From: Chloroflexota bacterium
GTDB lineage: Bacteria > Chloroflexota > Dehalococcoidia > E44-bin15
Length of the DNA stretch: 13,789 bases
Direction: 5' to 3'
Assembly (NCBI GenBank): GCA_015222405.1
Contig: JADFVG010000073.1
Span: forward strand, 1-13,789
The notes under the pieces were generated by a model. That model had not been told where the DNA came from. It was given only the letters and a program-made list of their open reading frames with translations, and made no database searches. The position numbers were made by a program, and so were the translations under genes. Shown one piece after another: positions 1 through 6,813 of this stretch. The first letter of the stretch is position 1. Each line of letters starts with the position of its first letter.

Positions 1-244
1 TATAGGCAGGATCCCGGTGGTGACCATGACTGCGCCACTGGCTGGACCTAACATGAACCTCAACATCCCCCTTTACCAGCCCCCTCCCCTCTATGGCAAT
101 AGTGGCGTGGTGAAAATCTGGACCACCGCCACCATTCACCCACCCAGGATGGATAATCTGGAGTGCTTCTCCACCAGTAGTCACCAGCTCCCTCCCCCTC
201 AGCATTTTGCTCCGCCAAAACTGAACCAAAATCTCTTCCTTCAC
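1..244 (-). CDS. DUF2851 family protein, N-terminal 81 codons (runs off left edge)
   Basis: The minus frame from a GTG at 244-242 stays open to the left edge and reads as the start of a DUF2851 protein. Visible landmarks are an early LVTTGGEALQIIHPG segment, then NGGGGPDFHHATI (about residues 38-50), then GDVEVHVRSSQW (59-70) and HGHHRDPAY (73-81). The family pattern is a lead-in, 'N..GPDF..A', then 'GDVE.H...SDW..HGH..D..Y'. The function of the family is unknown to me. The only in-frame stop just upstream is TGA at 259-257, and GAGGGG sits three bases before the GTG, a slightly short ribosome-binding spacing. It lies 59 bases downstream of the DUF488 gene on the same strand and is probably co-transcribed with it. 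Translations of 1-340 in other frames look like random sequence. Identification rests on motif memory, not a search. Confidence 0.8.
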   Translation of the reverse strand, partial: MKEEILVQFWRSKMLRGRELVTTGGEALQIIHPGWVNGGGGPDFHHATIAIEGRGLVKGDVEVHVRSSQWRSHGHHRDPAY

Positions 245-303
245 TGTCCCCTCTTTTCACGCGATTGCGCCCATCATGGCGTAACAAGAAAGCGTTGATC
301 CCT

Positions 304-741
304 TTACCTTGGCTTTGGCACCCAGCTTCTGTCCTCATCTATGACATGGACTACCCTAAAGCCCTCCCGCTCCAGCTCCCAGCCAATAAACCTTCGGTGG
401 CAGCGCCAGGGGAAGCGCTCAGCGCAGAGAAAGACCACCCTCCGCTCCCGTGCTAATTCCTCCAGCCACTCAAGCCCGCGCTTGAACCCCTCTGTGCTCA
501 GATAAGACTGATATCCCCCGCTGCGGTATCCTCCCAGCTCCTGCCCCAGATATACATAGCCAAAACCCTCCCCCTCCAGCAGCGTGACAAGCTCCTCCCT
601 CTTGAAGTGCTGAAACCTGCTGCTGGGGAAGCGGCGCACATCCACCACTAGCTCAACATCGAGGCTACGCAGCAAATGCAAAAACTCACCCGGGGTACGA
701 TTGCTAGTTCCCAAGCTATAAATAACCTCGTTTCCCCTCAC
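304..741 (-). CDS. DUF488 domain protein
   Basis: This 145-residue protein has the DUF488 layout: an opening IYSLGTSNRTPGEFLHLL strand and helix (7-24), VDVRRFPSS (33-41), an ELGGYRSGGY segment (68-77), and FLCAERFPWRCHRRFI (104-119), where C106 and C114 are the characteristic cysteines. Members are usually 120-190 residues. No biochemical role is established to my knowledge; the conserved cysteine and arginine residues suggest a small catalytic or nucleotide-related fold. The start is GTG at 741-739, supported by AAGGAG eight bases upstream. The start overlaps the TGA of the DUF72 remnant in the tetranucleotide GTGA, so the gene was probably translationally coupled to an intact DUF72 gene. 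With that gene gutted, its good Shine-Dalgarno may now carry initiation alone. Family assignment is confident, function is not. Confidence 0.9.
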   Translation of the reverse strand: MRGNEVIYSLGTSNRTPGEFLHLLRSLDVELVVDVRRFPSSRFQHFKREELVTLLEGEGFGYVYLGQELGGYRSGGYQSYLSTEGFKRGLEWLEELARERRVVFLCAERFPWRCHRRFIGWELEREGFRVVHVIDEDRSWVPKPR

Positions 742-900
742 CCGGTTTTCTCCTTAACCAGCGTTTCAAACCTGAGGGCATCGTCATACATGCTCAGGTT
801 ATTGATAAAAGGTCCGCTGCACCTCCACCAGCCTGAACCGCGAGAAGTAATGCTTCATCCCCTTGGGAAAGCCGCAGCAACCTATCTTAACCATCTCCAT
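738..900 (-). pseudogene. DUF72 (YecE-like) gene remnant, large internal deletion and frame change
   Basis: From ATG 900-898 (or 894-892) the frame reads a typical DUF72 beginning, including KIGCCGFPKGMKHYFSRF and LVEVQRTFYQ, then stops at TAA 801-799 after 33 codons. In the next frame, starting around 815 and running to TGA 740-738, the sequence reads like a DUF72 C-terminus (NNLSMYDDALRF then ETLVKEKTG). Intact DUF72 proteins are about 230-270 residues, so roughly 190 central residues are missing and the frames no longer match. The join falls near 800-812. The 3' fragment still ends in the GTGA overlap with the DUF488 start, which argues that it is the true old gene end. Upstream, the HTH gene ends 47 bases away. 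I see no good ribosome-binding site for the 33-codon remainder. A deletion is the simplest reading; an assembly error in this interval cannot be excluded. Confidence 0.8.
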
Positions 901-947
901 ATTAGGCCATACCGCCAGAGGTTAAGTTGCCACCCCAGCACGGATAT

Positions 948-1199
948 TCAAGGCTTTTCTTGTTCCCCCTCCGAGGAATCCACCTCATAGCGAAAGCTAG
1001 CCCGCTCGGCGATGATCGTAAGCAACCTCGAGGAGGCGCCACGGGGCTGGTACATCCCGGTCTCCCACTCGCTAATAGTCTGTTGCCGCGTACCCAGCTC
1101 GTCAGCCAGCTCCCGCTGAGTGAACCTTAAATGTCGCCTCAGGGCACGAATCCGGTCCCGATCCCAGTTCGCCTTTTTCCTTCTTCCTCTCGCCCTCAC
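948..1199 (-). CDS. small Xre/Cro-type helix-turn-helix regulator
   Basis: This 83-residue protein has a basic N-terminus (RARGRRKK) and an Xre-type HTH at about residues 17-66. Helix 2, turn and helix 3 read TQRELADELGTRQQTISEWE (27-46), and the tail is short and acidic. It is presumably a DNA-binding repressor or activator. The start is GTG at 1199-1197, the first start codon after an in-frame TAA, with no Shine-Dalgarno before it. A promoter immediately upstream predicts transcription starting on that same G, so a leaderless mRNA is likely. It heads the minus-strand cluster HTH - DUF72 remnant - DUF488 - DUF2851. A 5+5 base inverted repeat inside its promoter suggests autoregulation. Small HTH proteins of this type can also act as antitoxins, but I see no toxin-like partner. 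Confidence 0.85.
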   Translation of the reverse strand: MRARGRRKKANWDRDRIRALRRHLRFTQRELADELGTRQQTISEWETGMYQPRGASSRLLTIIAERASFRYEVDSSEGEQEKP

Positions 1200-1205
1200 A
1201 CTGCC

Positions 1206-1234
1206 ACTTTACACGTTTCAGTGTATAGCGTCAA
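1206..1234 (-). promoter_or_regulatory. promoter of the HTH gene with operator-like inverted repeat
   Basis: On the minus strand TTGACG (1234-1229) and TAAAGT (1211-1206) are separated by exactly 17 bases, a sigma70-type arrangement matching consensus at 5/6 and 4/6. The predicted start, seven bases after the -10, is 1199, the first base of the GTG codon. The spacer contains TACAC (1210-1214) and GTGTA (1221-1225), perfect inverted arms six bases apart, well placed for a repressor. The promoter reading is by eye; that the HTH protein binds this repeat is inference. Confidence 0.6.
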
Positions 1235-1341
1235 GCCTAGTCTCGAGGAGAAAGAAGCATATTTGACGGGCGATGGAAGAGATTGTAGAATATAGTTGCC
1301 TTTCAAGCCTGATCACCGACTATCAAAGGCTCTATGCTCAC

Positions 1342-1370
1342 TTGCAGCGCAGTGTAATCTGAGCTAATAT
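1342..1370 (+). promoter_or_regulatory. groESL sigma70-type promoter
   Basis: TTGCAG (1342-1347) and TAATAT (1365-1370) are 17 bases apart. The -35 is weak (3/6) and the -10 is good. The predicted transcription start, about 1377, falls inside the CIRCE element, the usual arrangement for repression of groE operons. Confidence 0.65.
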
Positions 1371-1373
1371 AAC

Positions 1374-1400
1374 TTAGCACTCTCACAGTGAGAGTGCTAA
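1374..1400. promoter_or_regulatory. CIRCE operator (HrcA binding site)
   Basis: The arms TTAGCACTC (1374-1382) and GAGTGCTAA (1392-1400) flank a nine-base spacer, an exact match to the CIRCE consensus. The spacer TCACAGTGA is itself a palindrome around its central A, so the whole 27 bases is one uninterrupted inverted repeat with a single unpaired centre. CIRCE is bound by the repressor HrcA, which releases when GroEL is busy with unfolded protein. hrcA is not in this window, so its presence elsewhere is predicted. The element lies 34 bases before the groES start and within the predicted 5' leader. Confidence 0.97.
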
Positions 1401-1434
1401 AGAGGCTAGAGTGTAAAATCCAGAGGAGGTTAAA

Positions 1435-1728
1435 GTGGTAGCTAAGTTGAAGCCGTTGGGAGATCGGGTCCTGGTGAAACCCCTAGTTGAGGAAGAGGTA
1501 ACCAAGAGTGGCATCATAGTGCCTGACACCGCCAAGGAGAAGCCACAGCGGGGTGAGATCATCGCTGTCGGACCAGGAAGGCTGGATGAGGAGGGAAAGC
1601 ACATCGCCATGGAGCTAAAAAAGGGCGACAAGGTGCTCTATGCCAAGTATGCCGGCACCGAGGTCAAGATCAACGATGATGAATATTTGATCCTGCGAGA
1701 GAGCGATATCTTAGCTAAGTTCAGCTGA
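1435..1728 (+). CDS. groES: co-chaperonin GroES (Hsp10)
   Basis: GroES forms the seven-subunit lid that caps GroEL in the cytoplasm and encloses the folding chamber. The 97-residue length is standard. The sequence has the family's KLKPLGDRVLVKP opening, the mobile-loop region EEEVTKSGIIVPDTAKEKPQ (about 18-37), GEIIAVGPG, and the conserved end GTEVKINDDEYLILRESDILA. The start is GTG at 1435, supported by GAGGAGG centred about nine bases upstream. It is the first gene of a two-gene operon, 28 bases ahead of groEL, under the promoter and CIRCE element just upstream, so expression should rise with heat or unfolded protein. Nothing is missing or unusual in the protein. Confidence 0.97.
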   Translation: MVAKLKPLGDRVLVKPLVEEEVTKSGIIVPDTAKEKPQRGEIIAVGPGRLDEEGKHIAMELKKGDKVLYAKYAGTEVKINDDEYLILRESDILAKFS

Positions 1729-1756
1729 GGACGTTAAATAGGGTAAAGGAGGAAAG

Positions 1757-3361
1757 ATGGCAAAGCAGTTAATTTACAGCGAAGAGGCAAGGCGAAGCCT
1801 CATGAGGGGCATGGATGCCTTGGCCGATGCGGTTAAGATCACCCTGGGACCCAAGGGGCGAAACGTGGTGCTGGACAAAAAGTTTGGCCCCCCCACCATA
1901 ACCAATGATGGTGTTACCATCGCCAAGGAAATCGAGCTCGAGGAACCCTTTGAGAACGTGGGGGCACAGCTGATCAAAGAGGTGGCGACCAAAACCAACG
2001 ATGTTGCTGGCGATGGCACCACCACAGCCACTATCCTGGCTCAAGCCATGGTTCGTGAGGGGATAAAGAACGTTGTTGCTGGGGCAAACCCTATGGCTCT
2101 GAAGAAGGGCATTGAAAAGGCAGTAGATGCTGTCCTCGAGAAGCTGAAGAAGATGTCGACCCCGGTAACTACTAAGGAGCAGGTGTCTCAGGTGGCAGCA
2201 ATCTCGGCAGCTGACGAGGAGATCGGCAACCTCATCGCCGAGGTCATGGAGAAGGTGGGCAAAGACGGGGTGATCACCGTAGAGGAAGGCAAGGGGATAA
2301 AGTATGAGACGGAGTATGTAGAGGGGATGCAAATCGACCGCGGCTACATCAGTCCCTATTTCATCACCAATCCCGAGCGCATGGAGGCAGTGATCGAGGA
2401 GCCCTACGTCCTGCTCACCGATAAGAAGATCTCCGCCATCTCCGATCTATTGCCCGCCCTGGAGAGGATACTTCAGGTGACCAAGAACCTGCTCATTATC
2501 GCTGAGGATGTCGATGGTGAAGCGCTGGCCACCTTGGTGGTCAATAAGCTGAGAGGCACCCTCAACTGCCTCGCAGTCAAGGCGCCCGGCTTTGGCGACC
2601 GGCGCAAGGCGATGCTGGAGGATATGGCTATCCTCACCGGGGGCACAGTAATCACTGAGGAGACGGGGAGGAAGCTTGATTCTGCCACCATTGCTGACCT
2701 GGGCCAGGCTCGGCGCGTGGTTATCACCAAGGATGACACCACCATAATCGAGGGCAAAGGCTCAGACGAGGATATTCAAGGGCGGATTAAGCAGATCAAG
2801 GCCCAGATAGAGGAGACCACCTCCGAGTTCGATAGGGAGAAACTCCAAGAGCGGTTGGCCAAGATGGCTGGCGGTGTCGCGGTAATCAAGGTAGGGGCAG
2901 CCACCGAGGTGGAGCTCAAGGAGAAGAAGCACCGCGTCGAAGATGCCCTCTCTGCCACCAGGGCTGCTGTAGAGGAAGGCATTGTTCCCGGTGGAGGGGT
3001 CGCCTTTGTCAATGCCATCCCCATCCTGGACAAGCTAAAGCTTGAGGGCGACGAGGCTACCGGCGCTCTCATTGTCAAGCGAGCCCTGGAGGAGCCGCTG
3101 CGCATGATCGCCATCAACGCCGGGCGAGAGGGAGGAGTGGTGGTAGACATGGTGAAGAAGAGCAAGGCCGGGATTGGTTATGATGCTCTGAGGGACGATT
3201 ATGCCAGTATGCAGGAGCGGGGCATCATCGATCCGGCCAAGGTGACTCGCGCTGGCCTGGAGAATGCGGCCAGCATCTCCGCCCTGGTGCTGACCACTGA
3301 GTCACTAATCACCGACATCAAGGAGAAAGAGAAGGCAATGCCCCCAATGCCTGAATACTAA
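1757..3361 (+). CDS. groEL: chaperonin GroEL (Hsp60)
   Basis: This 534-residue chaperonin assembles as a double seven-membered ring that folds proteins using ATP. Near the N-terminus are the ATP-site segments TLGPKGRNVVLDK and GPPTITNDGVTIAKE, then AGDGTTTATILAQA, whose aspartate is the catalytic ATPase residue of the family. The apical-domain stretch EGMQIDRGYISPYF and the classic signature AVEEGIVPGGG are present. Length is slightly below the usual 540-550 because the C-terminus ends in EKAMPPMPEY rather than the Gly-Gly-Met repeats found in many GroELs. The start ATG at 1757 has a strong AAAGGAGG five or six bases upstream. It is the second gene of the CIRCE-controlled groESL operon. A hairpin follows the stop, and the next gene has its own ribosome-binding site more than 100 bases on. 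Only one groEL is visible here. Confidence 0.98.
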   Translation: MAKQLIYSEEARRSLMRGMDALADAVKITLGPKGRNVVLDKKFGPPTITNDGVTIAKEIELEEPFENVGAQLIKEVATKTNDVAGDGTTTATILAQAMVREGIKNVVAGANPMALKKGIEKAVDAVLEKLKKMSTPVTTKEQVSQVAAISAADEEIGNLIAEVMEKVGKDGVITVEEGKGIKYETEYVEGMQIDRGYISPYFITNPERMEAVIEEPYVLLTDKKISAISDLLPALERILQVTKNLLIIAEDVDGEALATLVVNKLRGTLNCLAVKAPGFGDRRKAMLEDMAILTGGTVITEETGRKLDSATIADLGQARRVVITKDDTTIIEGKGSDEDIQGRIKQIKAQIEETTSEFDREKLQERLAKMAGGVAVIKVGAATEVELKEKKHRVEDALSATRAAVEEGIVPGGGVAFVNAIPILDKLKLEGDEATGALIVKRALEEPLRMIAINAGREGGVVVDMVKKSKAGIGYDALRDDYASMQERGIIDPAKVTRAGLENAASISALVLTTESLITDIKEKEKAMPPMPEY

Positions 3362-3388
3362 CACCTGAGCATAGACCCGCTTCTTTAT

Positions 3389-3418
3389 CGTAGCTGCGGT
3401 CAGCAGGCCGTAGCTACG
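3389..3418 (+). terminator. hairpin after groEL, possible terminator
   Basis: Arms 3389-3399 and 3408-3418 pair over 11 bases (CGTAGCT / AGCTACG outer part) with a single G-U wobble and an eight-base loop. What follows is ACTTTCAAC, a poor T-tract. It may be a weak intrinsic terminator or an mRNA 3'-end stabiliser for groEL rather than a full stop. The remaining intergenic bases, 3362-3465, show no convincing promoter for the glycosyltransferase gene, so some read-through from groESL is possible. Confidence 0.5.
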
Positions 3419-3465
3419 ACTTTCAACAAACCTCTTGGGCAATGATTGGATTGAGGAGGAGAGCA

Positions 3466-4602
3466 ATGCGGATTGCCCAGTTAGCACCATTGGATTTGAG
3501 GGTGCCTCCCGCAGCATATGGAGGGACCGAACTGGTGGTAAGCCTGCTGACCGAGGAGCTGATTAGGAGGGGGCATGAGGTTACCCTGTTCGCCAGCGGC
3601 GATTCGGTGACCGCGGCCTCGCTTTGCTCCGTTTGCCCCCACATGCTGAGAGGGTCAGGAGTACACGCCCATGATACTCTTATTTACCGCCTGTTGAACG
3701 CTCTATCCCCCTTCGAGCAGGCCCCTAACTTTGACATCATCCACAATCACGCCTTCCCGGAAGGGATGGCGATGGCAAATCTGGTCGGGACACCTGTGCT
3801 AGCCACACTTCATGGCGGGCTTAGTGAGCCGGGCAGGGCGCTTCTCAGCGCCTATAAGGGTTACTATAATACCATTAGCAAATCGGCAAACTCCCTGCTA
3901 CCCAACAAGGAAGGATTTGTGGGGGTGATCTATAACGCCATCGACTGCAAATCCTTTCCTTTCTCCGCCAGAGGGGGAGATGACCTCCTCTTCTTGAGCC
4001 GCATCAGCCAGGAGAAGGGCCCCCACATCGCCATCGAGGTGGCTAAAAGGTTGGGGCGCAGGTTAATTATTGCCGGGAATGTTGATACAGTAGATGGGGA
4101 GTACTTCGAGCAAATGATCATGCCCGAGGTAGATGGTGACACCGTTCAGTATTTGGGGGAGGCGAATAGCGCGCAAAAAAGGGAACTATTCGCCAATGCC
4201 CTGTGCTTGCTGATGCCCATAACCTGGCCTGAGCCCTTCGGGTTGGTCATGGTGGAGGCCATGGCCTGCGGTACGCCGGTGATCTCCTTTAGCAAAGGAG
4301 CAGCGCCAGAGATCGTCCTCCACGGTGAGACCGGCTTCATTGTGGAGAACGTGGAGCAGATGGTGGAGGCAGTGGGCAAGGTCAATCGCATTGACCGCAG
4401 CAGGTGCCGGGAGCATGTGGAGCAAAACTTCGATGTCCCGCGGATGGTGGATGATTACCTACGTGCCTATAAGTGGATACTGGAAGCTGAGGGATGTAGG
4501 AAGACCATCCCTGATACGCTGCCAAAGCTTGCCCCTTCCCTCACTTATCCTGGCAGGATCTCTGACCACGAAATCCCATCGGGGCCGATGTCGAAAAACT
4601 AA
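3466..4602 (+). CDS. GT4-type glycosyltransferase
   Basis: This 378-residue GT-B-fold enzyme transfers a sugar from an activated nucleotide sugar with retention of configuration; the sugars are not predictable from sequence. The N-terminal half starts MRIAQLAPL and has PPAAYGGTELVVSLL (14-28), typical of GT4 enzymes that bind the acceptor through a glycine-rich loop, then DIIHNH (90-95). The C-terminal half has FLSRISQEKGPHIAIE (176-191, donor-phosphate lysine K184) and EPFGLVMVEAMACGTPVI, where E256 and E264 form the E-x7-E motif. No membrane segment or signal peptide is seen. An ATG lies 24 bases upstream in frame, but GAGGAGGAGAG sits just before 3466 and the family begins at MRIA, which decides the start. 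It precedes the debranching-type glucosidase by 15 bases, so the two probably act on the same glucan or glucoside. Confidence 0.92.
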   Translation: MRIAQLAPLDLRVPPAAYGGTELVVSLLTEELIRRGHEVTLFASGDSVTAASLCSVCPHMLRGSGVHAHDTLIYRLLNALSPFEQAPNFDIIHNHAFPEGMAMANLVGTPVLATLHGGLSEPGRALLSAYKGYYNTISKSANSLLPNKEGFVGVIYNAIDCKSFPFSARGGDDLLFLSRISQEKGPHIAIEVAKRLGRRLIIAGNVDTVDGEYFEQMIMPEVDGDTVQYLGEANSAQKRELFANALCLLMPITWPEPFGLVMVEAMACGTPVISFSKGAAPEIVLHGETGFIVENVEQMVEAVGKVNRIDRSRCREHVEQNFDVPRMVDDYLRAYKWILEAEGCRKTIPDTLPKLAPSLTYPGRISDHEIPSGPMSKN

Positions 4603-4617
4603 AGCAAAAGGTAAAAA

Positions 4618-6813
4618 TTGGAGCACTGCGTTTTAAAAGAAAACGAGCTGGTGATGGTGAGCGATGAGCTGGGAGACACGGCCGCGGGGCGACGCCGGCT
4701 GGGACTGTACTACCGCGATACGCGTTACCTCTCCCTGTTCGAAATGACGATCAATGAGCAAAGGCCGCGACTCCTCTCCTCTTCCAACGAGCAGAATTAT
4801 GTCTGCGACATCCAGTTGGCAAACCCTACCATCGAGCTTCCCGATGGCAACACTGCCCTGGCAAGAACCATCAGCATCAGGCGCAGCCGCTTCCTCAAGG
4901 ATGGGCTGCACGAGCGCATCAGCTTCTACAACCATAATAGGTTCGCCGTTCCACTGAAGGTGACCATAACCTTCGGCAGCGATTTCTGTGACATCTTTGA
5001 GGTCAGGGGCTGGGACAGGAAAAAGCGGGGCACCGTCAATCCCCCAACCTTCAGCAATTCCCGTTTGACCCTCAGCTATGAGGGATTGGACGGGGTGAAG
5101 CGGTACACTGAGATCCTGCTCGATGTTGCCCCATCAAGGGTTGAGATTGAAGAGCGCCCCCCTGAGCCGATACTGCGCCGTTCCAGCACCTTCATCCCCG
5201 AAGCCACAGACATCGCCACAATGACCGTTTATCACCCCAGCAGCGCCGTTTTGAGCTGGGATCTGACCCTGATGCCGGGGAAGTCTCACTCTATCAGTCT
5301 CCAGATTGTCCCCGGAGAAGGGGAGCTGACCCCCAGCACGGAAACTTTCAATAAGAGCCTGAGCCAATTGCGCAATTCCTATCAGGACTGGCTCAGCCAG
5401 TGCACCAAGTTGGAAACGGACAACGAGCTCTTCAATCGCTTGATAGAAAGAAGCGCCCGCGACCTCCGCCTGCTCCTGGAATCAACACCCGAGGGGCTGG
5501 TGCCCGCAGCTGGCATACCCTGGTTTGCCTGCATCTTTGGCCGTGACAGCCTCATCACCTCCCTTCAGACGCTGATGCTAAATCCCCAGATCGCCATAGG
5601 CACGTTGCGCTTCCTGGCAAAACACCAGGGGAAAAAGGTAGACCCCTGGCATGACGAGGAGCCGGGGAGGATCCTCCACGAGATGCGCAAGGGGGAGATG
5701 GCAAAACTGGGAGAGATCCCACATGGTGCCTATTATGGCAGCGTGGACTCCACCCCTCTCTTCTTGATCCTCTTTGCCGAGACCATGAAGTGGCTGGATG
5801 ACGACCGCTTATACCAAGAAATCCTGCCTGCAGCTAAGCTGGCGATAGAGTGGATGGAACGCTATGGCGATCTCGATGGCGATGGCTATCTGGAATACCT
5901 TACCCGCTCCTCTGGGGGGATCAGGAACCAGGGATGGAAGGATGGCCACAGCGCCATAACCTATCCCGATGGCACCCCTGTGGAGCCCCCATTGGCCCTG
6001 GTGGAGGTGCAGGGCTATGCTTACAGGGCGATGCGGGAGATGGCAGAGCTGCTTCACCACAAGGGGGAGGCCTCCTTTGCCCAGGAGCTAAGCCAAAGGG
6101 CCGCTAGGCTAAAGGAGAATTTCAATCGCGACTTCTGGCTGGAGAACAAGCGCCTCTTTGCCCAGGGGCTGGACCCCAAAAAGAGGCCTGTGGAAACCAT
6201 GACCTCCAATCCCGGTCACTGCCTCTTCTGTGACATTGTCGATGAGGAGAAGGCGCGGCATCTGGTGCTACGCCTCACCTCAACTGACATGGCCAGCGGC
6301 TGGGGCATCAGAACGGTGAGCAGCAGGTCATCAAAATACAACCCCATGAGCTACCACAACGGGAGCATCTGGCCCCACGATAACTCTCTTATCGTGGCCG
6401 GGATGAGGCGCTACGGTTACCACTGGGAGGCAGAGGAGATCACGACCCAGCTTTTCCAGGCCAGTCTTTTCTTTCCCTACAGTCGTTTGCCTGAACTCTT
6501 CTGTGGCTTCAGCCGCGACCGGGAGGCCCACTCCGCCCCGGCAGAGTATCCAGTAAGCTGCAGTCCCCAGGCATGGGCTGCAGGCAGCGCCATCCTACTC
6601 TTCCAATCGATGCTTGGACTTCGGGTAGATGCCGCTTCAAAGAGGCTTTTTCTAACCCCGAAGCTACCGGAGTGGCTGAAGCAGGCCTCGGTGCGAAATC
6701 TTCGTGTTGGCCAAGGAACTATCGATCTCCACTTTGAGCGGCATGGGGAGGATACCAGCTTCCAAATAACCGAAAACGAGGCTGGTTTTGAGGTCGTAAT
6801 TCCCTCTCGCTAA
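4618..6813 (+). CDS. amylo-alpha-1,6-glucosidase / glycogen debranching-type glycoside hydrolase
   Basis: This 731-residue protein has two parts. An N-terminal beta-rich GDE_N_bis-type domain (about 1-230) contains LGLYYRDTRYLSLFEMTING-like sequence at 28-48. A C-terminal (alpha/alpha)6-barrel debranching domain (about 265-720) contains FGRDSLITSLQ (307-317), DGDGYLEY (420-427), NQGWKDG (437-443) and YHNGSIWPHDNS (579-590). In related enzymes the Asp of the WKD segment and acidic residues nearby are catalytic. Family members hydrolyse alpha-1,6 branch glucose or related glucosides; substrate is uncertain here. There is no signal peptide, so it is cytoplasmic. The start TTG at 4618 is chosen because the conserved VLKENELVMVSD lead-in needs it; the ribosome site (AAAAGG) is weak. 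It follows the GT4 gene and its TAA interlocks with the TAG of the convergent M16 gene. Codon use looks native. Confidence 0.9.
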   Translation: MEHCVLKENELVMVSDELGDTAAGRRRLGLYYRDTRYLSLFEMTINEQRPRLLSSSNEQNYVCDIQLANPTIELPDGNTALARTISIRRSRFLKDGLHERISFYNHNRFAVPLKVTITFGSDFCDIFEVRGWDRKKRGTVNPPTFSNSRLTLSYEGLDGVKRYTEILLDVAPSRVEIEERPPEPILRRSSTFIPEATDIATMTVYHPSSAVLSWDLTLMPGKSHSISLQIVPGEGELTPSTETFNKSLSQLRNSYQDWLSQCTKLETDNELFNRLIERSARDLRLLLESTPEGLVPAAGIPWFACIFGRDSLITSLQTLMLNPQIAIGTLRFLAKHQGKKVDPWHDEEPGRILHEMRKGEMAKLGEIPHGAYYGSVDSTPLFLILFAETMKWLDDDRLYQEILPAAKLAIEWMERYGDLDGDGYLEYLTRSSGGIRNQGWKDGHSAITYPDGTPVEPPLALVEVQGYAYRAMREMAELLHHKGEASFAQELSQRAARLKENFNRDFWLENKRLFAQGLDPKKRPVETMTSNPGHCLFCDIVDEEKARHLVLRLTSTDMASGWGIRTVSSRSSKYNPMSYHNGSIWPHDNSLIVAGMRRYGYHWEAEEITTQLFQASLFFPYSRLPELFCGFSRDREAHSAPAEYPVSCSPQAWAAGSAILLFQSMLGLRVDAASKRLFLTPKLPEWLKQASVRNLRVGQGTIDLHFERHGEDTSFQITENEAGFEVVIPSR

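Noticed and set aside
1..66. A possible small membrane-type gene start (MLRFMLGPASG) on the minus strand
   Set aside because: It is an alternative frame of the DUF2851 coding region, which explains the sequence better.
60..338. 92-codon minus-strand frame overlapping the left-edge gene
   Set aside because: The Trp/Gly/Arg-rich translation lacks motifs; the neighbouring frame gives clear DUF2851 motifs over the same bases.
948..1199. Toxin-antitoxin module around the HTH gene
   Set aside because: The adjacent coding sequence is a DUF72 remnant, not a toxin, and no small toxin-like gene is adjacent on either strand.
1235..1341. Possible small RNA or riboswitch between the HTH gene and groES
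   Set aside because: I see no stable hairpin series, terminator or conserved motif there; the stretch looks like plain spacer between divergent promoters.
1769..2332. 187-codon open frame antisense to groEL
   Set aside because: It is a shadow of a highly conserved gene; the His/Leu-rich translation has no domain features.
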